From Hawksworthiomyces lignivorus (lineage: Eukaryota; Ascomycota; Sordariomycetes; Ophiostomatales; Ophiostomataceae), in contig NTMA01000098.1 of the NCBI GenBank assembly GCA_002917075.1, positions 85,680 through 149,679 of the forward strand: DNA of 64,000 nt, read 5' to 3'. A program made the position numbers and the translations under genes. Each line of letters starts with the position of its first letter. The stretch's first letter is position 1. Below the pieces are notes generated by a model. The model was not told the origin of the DNA and did no database searches. It was given only the letters and a program-made list of their open reading frames with translations. Positions 1 through 10,695 of this stretch are shown here, one piece after another.

Positions 1-3000
1 CTCCAACAAAACGGCGGGACTCGACTGTAGCAGACGACGGCGACAGCGGGAAACTAAAGACGCCTGTTGTTAAGCATAAGAGAGTAATGAGCATCACTAC
101 AGCGCCCTCTTCCGGGCATGCTCAGGAAGATCAATTTGTTCTGGCAAAGCTAGGCGACCTTGCATCTATTAATCTGGAGCGCCTGCTTTTTAACTCTCCG
201 GAAGTGTCAGGTTGGGCTCCGCTCACTAGTGAGCTCACCAACACATTAGGTTCCGCAACTACTACAGCTACTGTAAGGATGCGTGCTGCTGAGACTCTGG
301 TCCGGTTTACCCTTGAGGCGACGACTGCAATATCTGCGGAGAAAGAGAACATCCGTAGTGGCATCCAGCTGCGATTATTAGAAACATTGCGAGATGCAAC
401 ACTGCCGCTGCTGCAACTAGACCGGACTGGTTCTTTCGCAACCCATGCTACTGACATTGACATCCATAAAATCGTCCTTGATGGCCTGAAGAGCCTTCTG
501 GAAGATACCGGCGAAACTCTGATTAGTGGATGGAGTGTAGTGTTTGAGATCATTGACAGCCTTTTCACCGAGTGTCGGCCTCAAACAGCGTCGCACGATG
601 AAGAAGACTCGGGGATTTTATCCAGCACTTTGACTACCCGATCTGTACGGCTCATCAAGCCTTCATTTTCGTCTCTACAACTAATCTGCTCCGATTTTCT
701 TCCTTCGTTACCCAACACCTGCTATCTCGATCTTGTGAACACTTTATACAAATTTTGTTCTCAGGACGATGATCTCAATGTTGCACTCACGGTATGTCTC
801 CTCTCTTTTCCTCGTGAATTAGTCTTATCTGGAGCGCTTTGTCTAACTTTTTTTTTAATAGACGGTTACCTTTTACTGGGCAATATCGGACTTTCTTCAT
901 GGACGAAGTGATACAATGTCCATTGCTGCCGCTATGGAGGGAGGTCCCAGCGACTCCGCATTGGTCAAATTAGCATACAACACCTCGCACCCTGGGTCGG
1001 GAGCTGCACTTTGGATGCTTCTTTTGTTGAGACTCACGGCCGTGACAGCGGATCAGCGACTGGAGCTCCGCAATAGTAAGTTTCATAGTCTTGACACTCA
1101 TTTATCATCTAGATGGCTACTGACAGGCTGCTCGTCTCTCTACAGGCGCCGTACAGACATTGCTGCGTATTATTCATGCATACGGCAATAATCTTACCGC
1201 TGAAGCTTGGTCCGTCTGTATTAGGTCCGTAATATTTAGACTTCTTTCGTCTACTGAAAGCCGCCTGCGCGTCGGCAAGGATACGGGAACGAGTAAGACT
1301 GCTTCTGCAGAGTGGAACGAAACAGCTGTCGTGATAGTGAACGGCGTCTCAGAATTACTGGCCAACTACCTCGATGTACTCGTTCCGCATACCGTTTTCT
1401 CGTCTTTGTGGCAGGAACTGCTTGATCATTTTGCGACTTTGCTGGACTTCGAGGCACTAGACGTCAGCACTGCCGTATTTGGAAGCTTAGGCGCCATCTT
1501 AGCCAAGAATGATGGCCGTACACGATGGGTTTTTGATAAAAAAGCGGTAGACCTTGCTTGGAGTCTATGGTCCCGAGGTGTCCCTGTGCCTTCTCCTAAG
1601 CAAGGGACGGAGAAAGGCACCGCCAAATCGGAAGACAACCAAAAATGTCTTGTGTCGTGGGTGAATGCTTTTCTCGAGATTGAACGCCTGATGCGTGCAG
1701 AGATGGATCTCGATAAAATTCAGCACGCTATCCGACTTCTTCGAGATGCGATCATATGTGCTAGCCCAGGCAGCTACGCAAATGACATCGAGTATATGAC
1801 TCCTCTGCAAAGCCAAATTCTCGAGGTATTCAAAGTGGTGCGAATGGATCTACATGGCGCCTCGTCAGCCGTGATCACGCAGCTTGCTGAATTTGTTTCT
1901 ATGGCGTTTAACCTGGCCGACACGTCCCCATCGAAGAAGCGCACATTTGTGGCCATGTCAAAAGAGAGCATGTCCATTTTGCATCAACACATCACGAAGC
2001 ATGCTAGCGAGCCAGAAATATTTGCCAGTGGCGCTTTTGCAACTGCTCTCACCGCTCTCTCTAAGCCCATCATACTGAAGTACCGATTTCCAATCACGAC
2101 GAAGAGCATGCAGCCTTGGAAAGCAGCAGTTAATTCAGTGCTGCTAATTCTGGAGACGACGCTACCGCATTTGCAGGAGAAGTCTGTACCAAGCTCCGCT
2201 TTCCAAGCGGCTTGGGACAACATTGCCACGATATCAAACGGCATCATTAGCGCAGATCTTCAGCACGAAGGGGCACCGCATAACGACAATACAATTGCCA
2301 CTGACCAAGCATTTGATATAGCCGCGTTCCACAAACTGCGAGAGCTCATTATTCCGTCCTTGGGCTCGGCGGCCGTAACAGATAAAACAAGAAAAGCCTA
2401 CACTGAAGGACTCTTCAGAATTTCTATTGTGCATCCACCGGCACCGGTTGATGCCGCCCTTATTTATGGAAGCAGTAGCAACACCGATGGTGCCACCCAG
2501 GACACAATAACCGGAGAATTGAGCAACTTTTATGCGCCAGGACGCGGTCGCACAGTCGACCCTCCGTCCACCAAGCGAGCTAATATGAGTTACGTCTGCT
2601 TAGATGAGCTGTTTGCCCTCGTGGCCGCATACGACGAAACCTACAACAAACCATCGATTGTTGTTCAACCACCCACGCCACGGCTGCCAAAGGCCATGAC
2701 CCATAGACCCCCGGCAATCGGCAGCCAAAAGGCTACAGAGGAGACTGAACATGCATTGTATGTGCGGCTGGCGCAGACGGCAGCGCCGTACCTTATCTTG
2801 CGCTGTGCCTTAACTATCCGTTCGTATGTCGCAGATCAACCTCTACGCGGCCACATGCCCCAGCCGCTTTCTCAGCGGCGTGAGCTGTACCGGATCCTCA
2901 GGTGCCTTGTGGATCTTAAGTCTGACCCAGGCGCGATTCCCAACTTGGAGGGAGTAGATAGCGAGGCGCGAAAACATCTCCTGCGGCTATATCCATTACT

Positions 3001-3100
3001 GGTAAAGGCTTCGCAGGTAGCTGGCACGGTAGGGGATGATAAGACACTGGCATTGGTAGGCGAAGCCCTGGAAGCGGTGGGTGTTGAGCTGGGTGTATAA
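1..3100 (+). CDS. MON2: MON2/Ysl2-like Arf-GEF-related protein, C-terminal part (5' truncated)
   Basis: The gene is cut by the window start: the frame is open from base 3 and the ATG at 87 is only an internal methionine. Exons are <1-791, 862-1075 and 1146-3100, with GT-AG introns at 792-861 and 1076-1145. Spliced this way, the reading runs through conserved MON2 blocks, such as ETLISGWSVVFEII, the block TTVTFYWAISDFL formed across the first junction, and AVQTLLRIIHAYG across the second. MON2 family proteins are large peripheral proteins of late Golgi and endosome related to Sec7 Arf-GEFs but without a Sec7 domain; they act with Dop1 in trafficking. No membrane segment is seen, and the helical repeat character fits HEAT repeats. 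The C-terminus ends at a TAA. Identification rests on recognised blocks, not a search. Nothing is odd apart from truncation. Confidence 0.85.
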
Positions 3101-3477
3101 TACGATGGAACATCACTTGTAGAACTATGGTATTTCTCGAAGACATAGAAGAGATTAAAGAAGTTAGGTGCAGTAACGCCGTATAAATAAGAATGCAGTG
3201 ACGACTTGTTAATGATATTGGCATGGCAAAGTGAGAAGGGTGAGATATGATTTTAAGGGCTATCCTCCCATGTGTTTCTGATTTGTTTTTTGCTTTTCGG
3301 CTTCCAATGTCTTCCATCTCCCAAGGAATCACAAACGCCATACCGAATTCCCCCCTACTCTTCCACCATCGTCATTCCCGTCCTCTTGCATAAGATACAC
3401 AGTGTACAAAGTAACAGTCAAGATAACGAGTGCCTATCGATACATGGGGCTGCAACACGGCTCTCTCTCTCCATCGA
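3101..3477. other. Convergent 3' intergenic region
   Basis: This is the spacer between the ends of MON2 (+) and the stomatin-like gene (-). It holds only 3' untranslated-type sequence. Short ORFs here do not resemble proteins. I see no gene. Confidence 0.6.
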
Positions 3478-4922
3478 TCACCGGCCTGAGGCGGCGGCCC
3501 TGTCAAAGTCCTCCACAATGTGATCGCGCATGGCCTTGTTCCTCGCCGAGGCGGCGGCGGCGGCGTCGAGCTCTACGGCATCCGAGGCTGCCAGTGCCGC
3601 GCCGTCGGCGCCGTCGGCGTCGACCACGCTGTTCTTCTCGAGCAGCTGGCGGGCGGCGGCGCGCGGGTTACCAGAGGCTTCTCCCACCTTGCCGTAAACG
3701 CCCATGGCGGTGGCGATGAGACCGGCCATGTCACCGACGTTGCCGGGGACGACGACGGCAGTGCTCTCTTTGGCCAGCTTGGCAAAGGCGTCGACGTACT
3801 TTTCGGCGACGGACAGGGAGACGGCGCTGTGGGCGGACTCGCGGCCCTGGGCGATGCTGCGGGCGACGGACTCGATGCCGGCGGCGGTGGCGTTGGCCCT
3901 GAGCAGGATGGCCTCGGCCTCACCAGAGGCGCGGTTGATGTTCTCGGCGCGCAGAGCCTCGGAGGCGAGGATGACGCTCTGCTTCTTGCCCTCGGCGATG
4001 TTGATGGCGCTCTGGCGCTGGCCCTCGGAGTCGAGGATCTCGGCGCGCTTGGAGCGCTCGGCGGTGACCTGGCGGTGCATGGCCTCGACGACGGCGGCGG
4101 GGGCGTGGATGTCGCGGATCTCGTAGCGCAGGCAGGTGACGCCCCAGGCCTGGGCGGCCTCGTTGATGGCGGCGGTGATGTTGGTGTTGAGCGCGGCGCG
4201 CTCTTTGAGCACGTGGTCGAGCGTCAGCTGGCCAATCTCGCTGCGCATCGTCGTCTGCGCCAGCTGGGAGATGGCGTATTCGGCATCCTCGACGCCGTAG
4301 CTGCCGCTGCTGTTAGAGAGAGAGAAACGAGACGGAAATCTGCTCGGGAAAAAAAGACACGCTGCACGCACCTCGCCTTGTATGCGTCGAATACGCGGGT
4401 ATAGAGCACGCCGTCCAGCTCGAGCGTGACGTTGTCGGCCGTGATGGCGCTCTGGCTGGGGATTTCGAGCGCAACCTCTTTGAGGGACTTGACGTAGGCG
4501 ATGCGGTCGAGGAAGGGGATCAGGATGGCAAGGCCGGGCTGCAGAATGCGGTCGAACTTGCCCATGCGCTCGACGATCCAGGCCGTCTGCTGCGGCACGA
4601 AGCGGATGATTGTGTTGGCCGGCAGGGACGGCTTCTGGAAGTAGGCGGCCGGGATCGCAGACGAGGCGCCGCCAAAGCCGCCGATGGCACCGAGAAGCGG
4701 CGACTGGTTGGGCGCCGACCGCGCGGCGCTGGTCTGCAGAGAGCGCTGCTGCGACGACGCAGACTGGTCTCTTTGCGCCGGAGCGGGTATTCTCCGGGCT
4801 ATTGTTGTGAAGGCTCGTGGTGCTGCTCTCGGGAATGCGGATGGGAGCTGTGAGAAGGGAAAAGTTGTCGGGGTGCGCCGGAGGGCAGGCGACAGAGCCC
4901 CCCGAGTCATTGCCGTCACCAT
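3478..4922 (-). CDS. Mitochondrial stomatin-like protein (SLP2 type, SPFH/prohibitin-homology domain)
   Basis: Exons are 4922-4372 and 4309-3478 (460 aa), with one intron (4371-4310). The ATG at 4922 begins an Arg/Ser/Ala-rich, acid-free leader of about 90 residues, typical of a mitochondrial presequence. The SPFH domain follows, with RFVPQQTAWIVERMGKFDRI near its start, then LEIPSQSAITADNVTLELDG and, after the intron, the block YAISQLAQTTMRSEIGQLTL. The rest is a long Ala/Glu-rich helical region (AEGKKQSVILASEALRAE) that should form the oligomerising coiled coil. Known SLP2 proteins scaffold inner-membrane microdomains with cardiolipin, prohibitins and proteases. Length exceeds bacterial homologues because of the leader and an Ala/Asp-rich tail. 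The acceptor is a tandem CAGCAG, so a one-serine splice variant is possible. The gene converges on MON2. Confidence 0.88.
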
Positions 4923-5303
4923 GGTTGTGCGTGGCCTGTTGAAGCCTCGAAACTGCGTGGTTCCCCGTAAGCCGTCTGGGAGAGATTTTGTCGCTGCGAG
5001 AGTGGCCCCAGGAGAAGTGGTGGTGGAAGAGTGAAGAAGCTCAAGCTTTCGGGTTCAGGTGACATACGAGAAAGAAAATATCAGAGGGAAGCCGTTGCGG
5101 GAAGGAGTGAGAGAGGCAGCGACGCTATACGTCAATCGGCGCTACATGTGGGTCACACCTCCCCTAAGCTTCAGATAGCGTATTAGCATTAAGTAAGCGC
5201 ATTTCTACTGCATTTGTTCTAGTCTCAGGTCAACAAAGAGCTAGAAACATTCGCTAGAAACATCCGCTAGAAGTATCCGGTAAGCTGAACGGCTTCAGCG
5301 CAT
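4923..5303. other. Upstream region of the stomatin-like gene
   Basis: The spacer lies between the methyltransferase stop and the stomatin-like start, both genes being on the minus strand. It carries a three-copy 13-bp tandem repeat at 5240-5278. No gene is seen. Confidence 0.55.
5240..5278. repeat. Three tandem copies of a 13-bp unit
   Basis: The copies are GCTAGAAACATTC (5240-5252), GCTAGAAACATCC (5253-5265) and GCTAGAAGTATCC (5266-5278), perfectly in register. They lie 26 bp beyond the stop codon of the methyltransferase and about 320 bp upstream of the stomatin-like ATG. They could be a protein-binding array or a neutral minisatellite. Confidence 0.85.
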
Positions 5304-6089
5304 TCACAGTGGCTTTCGTGCTATCACCCAAAGAAAGTCCACATCCTTGGCATCCTCATCTCTCTCCACGTTACCAACGACAATCTCCAGCCCAGCCTCG
5401 AGGATCTTTTTCTGTGTTCCCTCCGCTCCCAAGCCGCTCCAGAACATCCAGCCCTTTTCATGCAGCCAGTTCTCCATGACAATGCCCTCAGAGGCTTCTG
5501 CGGCAAAGTTTGCCAGAAGATAGCCTCCCGGTCTCAGCCAGCGGTTGATGCGCTGCAGGATCTGGACTTGCTCATTCTGCGGTAGGTGAATGATGCTGTA
5601 GAACCCAAGAACAGCATCAAGCCCACCGCCTTCTGCAGTGGCGTCAGGGAACTCCAAGGCCATCATGTCACCCTCAACCCAGTCCACCGTGCCGCTTGGT
5701 TTGCCCGTGGCCTCTGCCACCTTCTCGCCGTGCTCTCCCAGCGCCTCTTTTGCCAGCTGGATCTGCGAGGCCGATATGTCATTGGCTGTGACATGCACCG
5801 GCGCCAGGGAAGTGAGCAGCAGCTCGGTGGCCGGCTGGCCAGCGCCGCAGCCAAGCTCCAGCAGGCGAAGATGGGGCAAAGTAGACGCGTCAAGTGAACT
5901 ACCTTTACCCGACACGGCTTCGTCCTTCACAGAGGGCCTCAGCAGATCAACCAAGTGGTTGATGTACGTGAGGCGCTTCGGCGAGTGGCCGACTGTCCAG
6001 GCATTATACGTCGGTGCAATGGCATCGTAAGAATCCTTGATGCGAGCCTTGAGATTCTCGGGCTCCTGGTGCTGTGTGGACGAGGCCAT
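5304..6089 (-). CDS. Class I SAM-dependent methyltransferase
   Basis: This is a single-exon gene of 261 aa. I start it at the ATG at 6089; the open frame extends four codons upstream but only to a TTG. The glycine-rich SAM-binding motif I is clear (LRLLELGCGAGQPATELLL). It is followed by a motif II-type acidic end (VTANDISASQIQLAKEAL), a motif with acidic DWVEGDMMALEFPD and the post-motif LDAVLGFYSIIHLP. These are the Rossmann methyltransferase core motifs in order. There is no signal peptide or membrane segment. The N-terminus (IKDSYDAIAPTYNAWT) resembles small-molecule methyltransferases of the UbiE/methyltransf_11/25 group. The substrate cannot be told from sequence. It is read in the same direction as the stomatin-like gene but 381 bp away, so no link is implied. 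Confidence 0.8.
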   Translation of the reverse strand: MASSTQHQEPENLKARIKDSYDAIAPTYNAWTVGHSPKRLTYINHLVDLLRPSVKDEAVSGKGSSLDASTLPHLRLLELGCGAGQPATELLLTSLAPVHVTANDISASQIQLAKEALGEHGEKVAEATGKPSGTVDWVEGDMMALEFPDATAEGGGLDAVLGFYSIIHLPQNEQVQILQRINRWLRPGGYLLANFAAEASEGIVMENWLHEKGWMFWSGLGAEGTQKKILEAGLEIVVGNVERDEDAKDVDFLWVIARKPL

Positions 6090-6571
6090 CGTGTCTAACA
6101 AGAGGGCAAGTGGCGAATGCTGCAGCAGTACGTTTTTCTAGCTGTTTTATGTGCTGTATTTTCGATTCCTCTGGTTGAAAGCTTGCTAAAACAGTAGTTA
6201 CACAGCGCCTTATTTAACTTCCTTTAGCCTTGCTCATCTTCCCCGCAGCACGCAACTAGCCCCTTCGTGCCTTGTAACTCACGCGGAGACGCTCCGCGTG
6301 AGTCATTCGCTCTGACGTGATACACTACTGTATGCATGCACCCTGTCCTGAGACACTACAAGTCGTCATTTTAGTTTTGCTAAGCGTATCGACTTTGTGC
6401 TGGCTTCAAAGCTTTGCGACCTTAGTTGATCACCTAAAAATTATATACAGGAAAATACTGCACAACCTACTGGCTAGCGTGGTGGCCAGAAATCATTTCC
6501 GCACCAACATTTTTGTTTTTCACGTGCTTTTTTATGAACTGGACTCTTGATATACTCTCCTTCGGTACCCA
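6090..6571. other. Methyltransferase promoter region with a hairpin
   Basis: The 482-bp spacer lies between the methyltransferase start and the end of the GMC oxidoreductase. It contains a perfect inverted repeat at 6277-6303. No gene is seen. Confidence 0.55.
6277..6303. promoter_or_regulatory. Perfect 11-bp inverted repeat overlapping a TGAGTCA (Gcn4/CPC1-type) site
   Basis: The arms ACTCACGCGGA (6277-6287) and TCCGCGTGAGT (6293-6303) are exact complements around the 5-base loop GACGC. The right arm runs into TGAGTCA at 6299-6305, which equals the consensus of the Gcn4/CPC1 bZIP activator. It lies about 190 bp upstream of the methyltransferase ATG. A regulatory role is inferred only. Confidence 0.6.
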
Positions 6572-8745
6572 CTAGTGAGCCGAGTTGGTCGGCGCAGCAG
6601 ACTTCGGTGCAGCGGACTTTGGCGCCGCAGGCTTGGCCGCGGCAGGCGGCGGAAGAGCCAGAATCTTGCGGGAAGCGTGCTCGGCGGCAATAACGATAGC
6701 AGCCGACGGGTTACCGGTGACGTGACCGGGGAAGATGGAAGCATCAACGACGAAGATGTTGTCGGTGCCGTACACCTTGGTATTGGGGTCCACGACAGCA
6801 GTACCGCCAGCACGGCCATCGTCAAGGCCCATCTTGGCAGTGCCTGGGAGTAATTGTTAGCTGTGAATGAGCACCGTGACAGCAATAGGAGACATATTGG
6901 ACGTACCAATCCAGTGGTTGGAGCAGCGCTGGGCGGGCTTGGCGGGGATCTGAGGCAGTTAGTTTCTGTCTCAAATGGAATGTATTTTGGCTTTCATCTG
7001 TGATTCAAAGTGGTTTGTCGCCTTACCGAGTTGACGTAGTCAGTCACAGTGACGTTCGGTGAAGGGCGGATCCATGTTAGGTTTTTGATCTGGCCCAGTG
7101 TCTTGACAATATACTCGATGCCCTCAACCACGGCCTCCTTGTCAAAGTCGTCGTGCAGGTACGGTGGCACAGACACGCGCGTGTTCAGCTGCTTGGTGAT
7201 AACCATGCGGCCGCGGGAGACGGAGCCAGTACCCAGGTACTGGGTGATGGTCATAGAAGCTGAAAATGTTAGTCTATTGTATATTTGTCTGCTACGCAGC
7301 CTCGTGCGCGCTGCAGCAGGAACTTACTGTTGGTGGAGCCCTCCACGCGGGCCTGCCACTGCAGGTGGCGGATACCACCGTCGGTGCCGCGGATGCTCTG
7401 CCAGAACATAGGGCCCAGGTTGGGCGCAGCCTGCGCCAGCAGACCAGTGCGGTTGGCCAGGTACGTCTTCTCGTCGCTGACGACGGGAGTGTCCCAGGCG
7501 GCATAGTAGTCATAGAAGACGACGTCAGGATGAGCAATCTCGATATCGGTCTGTCAAGGATCAGTATGTTTGTCTCGGGTCTTGTGGCTATCAAGACAAT
7601 TGAGAAAAAAATTGAAAGGAAGCAACTTACGCCGACGTGGTCATTCAAGTTGTAGCCAACTGGCAGATCAATCCACTGGTCGCTGGGCACCATGGTCGGC
7701 CCGTCGGTGGAGCCCTTGACCACGTTCAGCTGGTCCCCCGGGCCAATGCCGCTGCGAAGGAGAAGCTTGGCCGAGCCAAACGCGCCGGCCGACAGGATGA
7801 CGCGGCCCGTATTGGGCGTCAGCTGCACGACGCCCGAGTGGCCGTTGCCGCTGGGGGCGCACTCGATCTCGACGGCTGTCGCATGGCCGCCCTGGCGCAC
7901 CACGCGCTTGGCCATGGTGTTGGGCCACACGGCAAACGACTTGCGCTGGGTCGCCGACACCAGGTAAGTGGCCAGGGGCCCGCCGCGCTCGCCGCCCGAG
8001 TACATAAAGGTGCTGTGGCCGTAGGTGAAGTTCTTCTCGTCAGGGTGGTCGTTGGGCGTGATCTCCTTCCAGCCGGCCGCCTTGAGGCCGCCGCCCAGCA
8101 TCTCGAAGCCCTGCTGCAGGTACAGCTTGCCGTCCATGGAAGGGTGGGTGGTGCCTGGGATGCGGCCAAAGACGCGGTCGGTGGCGTTGGCCATGTCGTC
8201 AAACTTCCAGCCGTCGGGGAAGTTGGTGTTCCAGTCGCGCGGGTTCGGCTTCCACCAGAGGCCCGCGTTGACGGCGGTGCCGCCGCCCAGCACGCAGCCC
8301 GCCATCTGGTCGACGTCCGTGCAGGCGACGCCGATGGAGTCGTGCCAGATCTGGTTGCAGAGGCCGGGCACGTCGAAGCGCGTCAGGTTGGTGCCCTCGA
8401 GCCACTTGGGCTTCATGGTGCCGCCCCAGCGGCCCGACGACACGGGGCCCTTCTCCAGCAGCAGCACGCTATGGCCGGCCTCGCTCAGGCGGTCCGCGAT
8501 GGGGATGCCGCCCGCGCCCGAGCCGATGACAATGTAGTCGTACGTCTGGTTGGACGGCGCCGTCGTGCAGGTGACATTGTCTCTGCGGAGGACGGCCGCC
8601 GCGGCCGGGTCGAGCCCTAGAATCAGCGCGTGTGAGTCTCTTCTGTCTTTCTGTGCCCCAGCTCTGAATACCAAGAGGGGGTGGGCAAAATCATACAAAT
8701 GGAGGCTACTGCTGCCGCAGCTGTCAGCTTGCGGAAAACTGCCAT
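6572..8745 (-). CDS. Secreted GMC flavo-oxidoreductase, cellobiose-dehydrogenase-like flavin domain without cytochrome
   Basis: Exons are 8745-8697, 8616-7631, 7550-7328, 7259-7027, 6949-6907 and 6843-6572 (601 aa). All five introns are GT-AG and the total is in frame. Exon 1 encodes the start of a signal peptide (MAVFRKLTAAAAVASI) and is lost if the longest ORF is taken instead. The FAD-binding motif is YIVIGSGAGGIPIADRLSEA, and a GMC signature VLGGGTAVNAGLWW follows. The catalytic His is in CSNHWIG, spread over two introns, and the Asn in VTGNPSAA. Spacing and blocks resemble the dehydrogenase domain of cellobiose dehydrogenase (CAZy AA3_1), but no heme domain precedes it. The C-terminus is a low-complexity Ala/Pro/Lys tail with SAAPK repeats. 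Such enzymes oxidise sugars or alcohols outside the cell; the substrate here is unknown. Confidence 0.85.
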
Positions 8746-10695
8746 GGTCGAGGGAGGGGAACGGTGCAGCTAAAGGAAACTCGAGATGATACTTGCTCGA
8801 TTTGCGCAAGCTGTTTCCACACTTCTTAGCCAAGATAGAGCTCTTATTCTCTCTCCCCTCTAGCTCGTCGAGTCTACGGGAATACAGCTCACTTATACGA
8901 AAGAAAAGGGCTGATCACTTCTCCCGCCTACACACTGGGCTCCTCATCTTTGTCCGTTTATTTGCCAATTACTCCTCATATTCACCCCTGATTTTTATTA
9001 TATCCAACATCCGCAGTCCCGGGGGAAGAGGCCAAAATAAATTGTGACCTCTCTCCGGACCCTGGATGTGGGTTTGTCTTGTCATGTTCCAGTGCGGAGT
9101 AATGGCTCGCCCAATATCTTGCTCGCCCTCCATGCTTATGATGGCTAATACCCAGTCGTGAGGAAACGGGGGGCGACTGCGAAGTTATTACCACATCTAA
9201 TATAAACATAGCACTCGCCAAATTTTAGGCGGAGCACGCGCCAGAGACGAAACTAGGCGATGGCAAGGGCAGCTCTTGTTTGCTGCGCAAGCCGAGGTGA
9301 TCTGTTTTTCGATTCCTGTCCCACCGATAGGGCTAAATAGATCTTCCTTTCAGCGTGGGGAAAACATGGGGAAAGGAACAAAAGCAGAGGGAAGAATTAC
9401 GGAGTGCATACATGTTTCTTCTGAGTTGCCCTTTCACCTTTTCCGCCTCATAAACGTCGCTCGGGACTTATAGCGGGCCCAGTCTTATTATCCTTGGTGA
9501 AGGGAATCCATATAAACGGAGGCTGTTTTTGATTTAAATCTCTTGGCACGAGAGACGGGAAGGACACAGCGGAAGATAGCTGGGTCAGAAAAAATGACGG
9601 AACAGGATAAAAGTGAACCTTTCTATTTGAATTTTTCAAATTTATTTCCCTCTCTTTTTCTCTTAACGGTGCATCGCCGGCAGCCGGCCCGCAGAGAAAA
9701 TAGGCCCAGAACACCTTGCTTCACTTCTTCTTAGTCTCCGTCAGCGGCGCCTCTCCTTCTTTTTGACCTGAGTTGTGTGGTACGTTTCAGATTGTATGCG
9801 AGAAGATATGAAAAGACGCACCACACTGCTAAATCAAGTGAATGAATAGTAAGATATGTCGTCTGGAGTTGCTTGCATGCGGCATGCAACTGATTTTGCC
9901 AACCAAGCGGACCCCGGCTTTGTGGCCCGCACATGCAATTTTGTTTCTCTGAGAGCATTTTGCCCATCCTCTCTTAATTTCGCGTGTATTACGTTGCTTT
10001 CCGTACTGTAGCATTCTTCGAACACAATGCCGACGAAGTGCATAGTGTCTTAGTCCCGCGAACTGCCAAATACTTCCGAAAGCTTGTTTATTGGGGAAAC
10101 GTGTCTTGGAAACCAAGGTCATCTTCGAAAGGAAGCAAAATGATGCCTTCGTCCAGAACTAGCATAAACAAAACCCCGATCTCCAGATAAGGTGTTTCTA
10201 CGAATGGATTCGTTGTTGCTTGGAGCAGACAAAGCAATTGTGACAATTCAAAGTCAAACGGCTATAAAATGTTGCTTTCGCTCAGAGATTCGACTTGTAC
10301 CAGAATTATGGACTCATTCAATGGAGCCGATTCTATATAGGTTTCTACTTGCTTAACGGCAGTTCGCGAAAATCTTGCTAAGATGCAAGTTTTCTATTTA
10401 TCCAGAAATGATAGCGCAGAGAGAGGATATCGGTCTAAATGCTAAAAAAATTATGTACAAACTAAATACAATGAGCAGTCGAGCATGAATGGCATAACAA
10501 GTAGAGGTGGAGAAGTCGTACTAAGAAACAAGTACGGTGGGCGAGATAGGCGAGTTTTCGATGCTGAACAAGCTGGTTTTGTCGAACCAAAAGAGGGCCA
10601 CGTTCCCAAGCAGAAATAAAATAATTCAAAAAAAAAAGGTGGTATCCTAGCTTCTCCTTCTATTACTTTTCCTTTTGCATAGAACCCCGATATTC
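8746..10695. other. Long intergenic region
   Basis: This is 1.95 kb between the GMC gene start and the 3' end of the dienelactone-hydrolase-like gene. Pyrimidine-rich stretches (about 9640-9665) and short ORFs occur, none with recognisable protein features. I see no gene. Confidence 0.5.

Noticed and set aside
3520..4404. Long open frame on the strand opposite the stomatin-like gene
   Set aside because: Gly/Asp/Val-rich mirror of GC-ending codons; no protein motifs; fully covered by the real gene.
7637..8620. 327-codon frame antisense to the GMC oxidoreductase
   Set aside because: Composition (Ala, Val, Gly, His, Arg) is that of an antisense shadow, and all GMC motifs lie on the minus strand.
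8746..8833. Longer N-terminus of the GMC gene from the unspliced frame
   Set aside because: It would run through the 80-base intron at 8617-8696 and lack a signal peptide; the spliced start at 8745 explains both.
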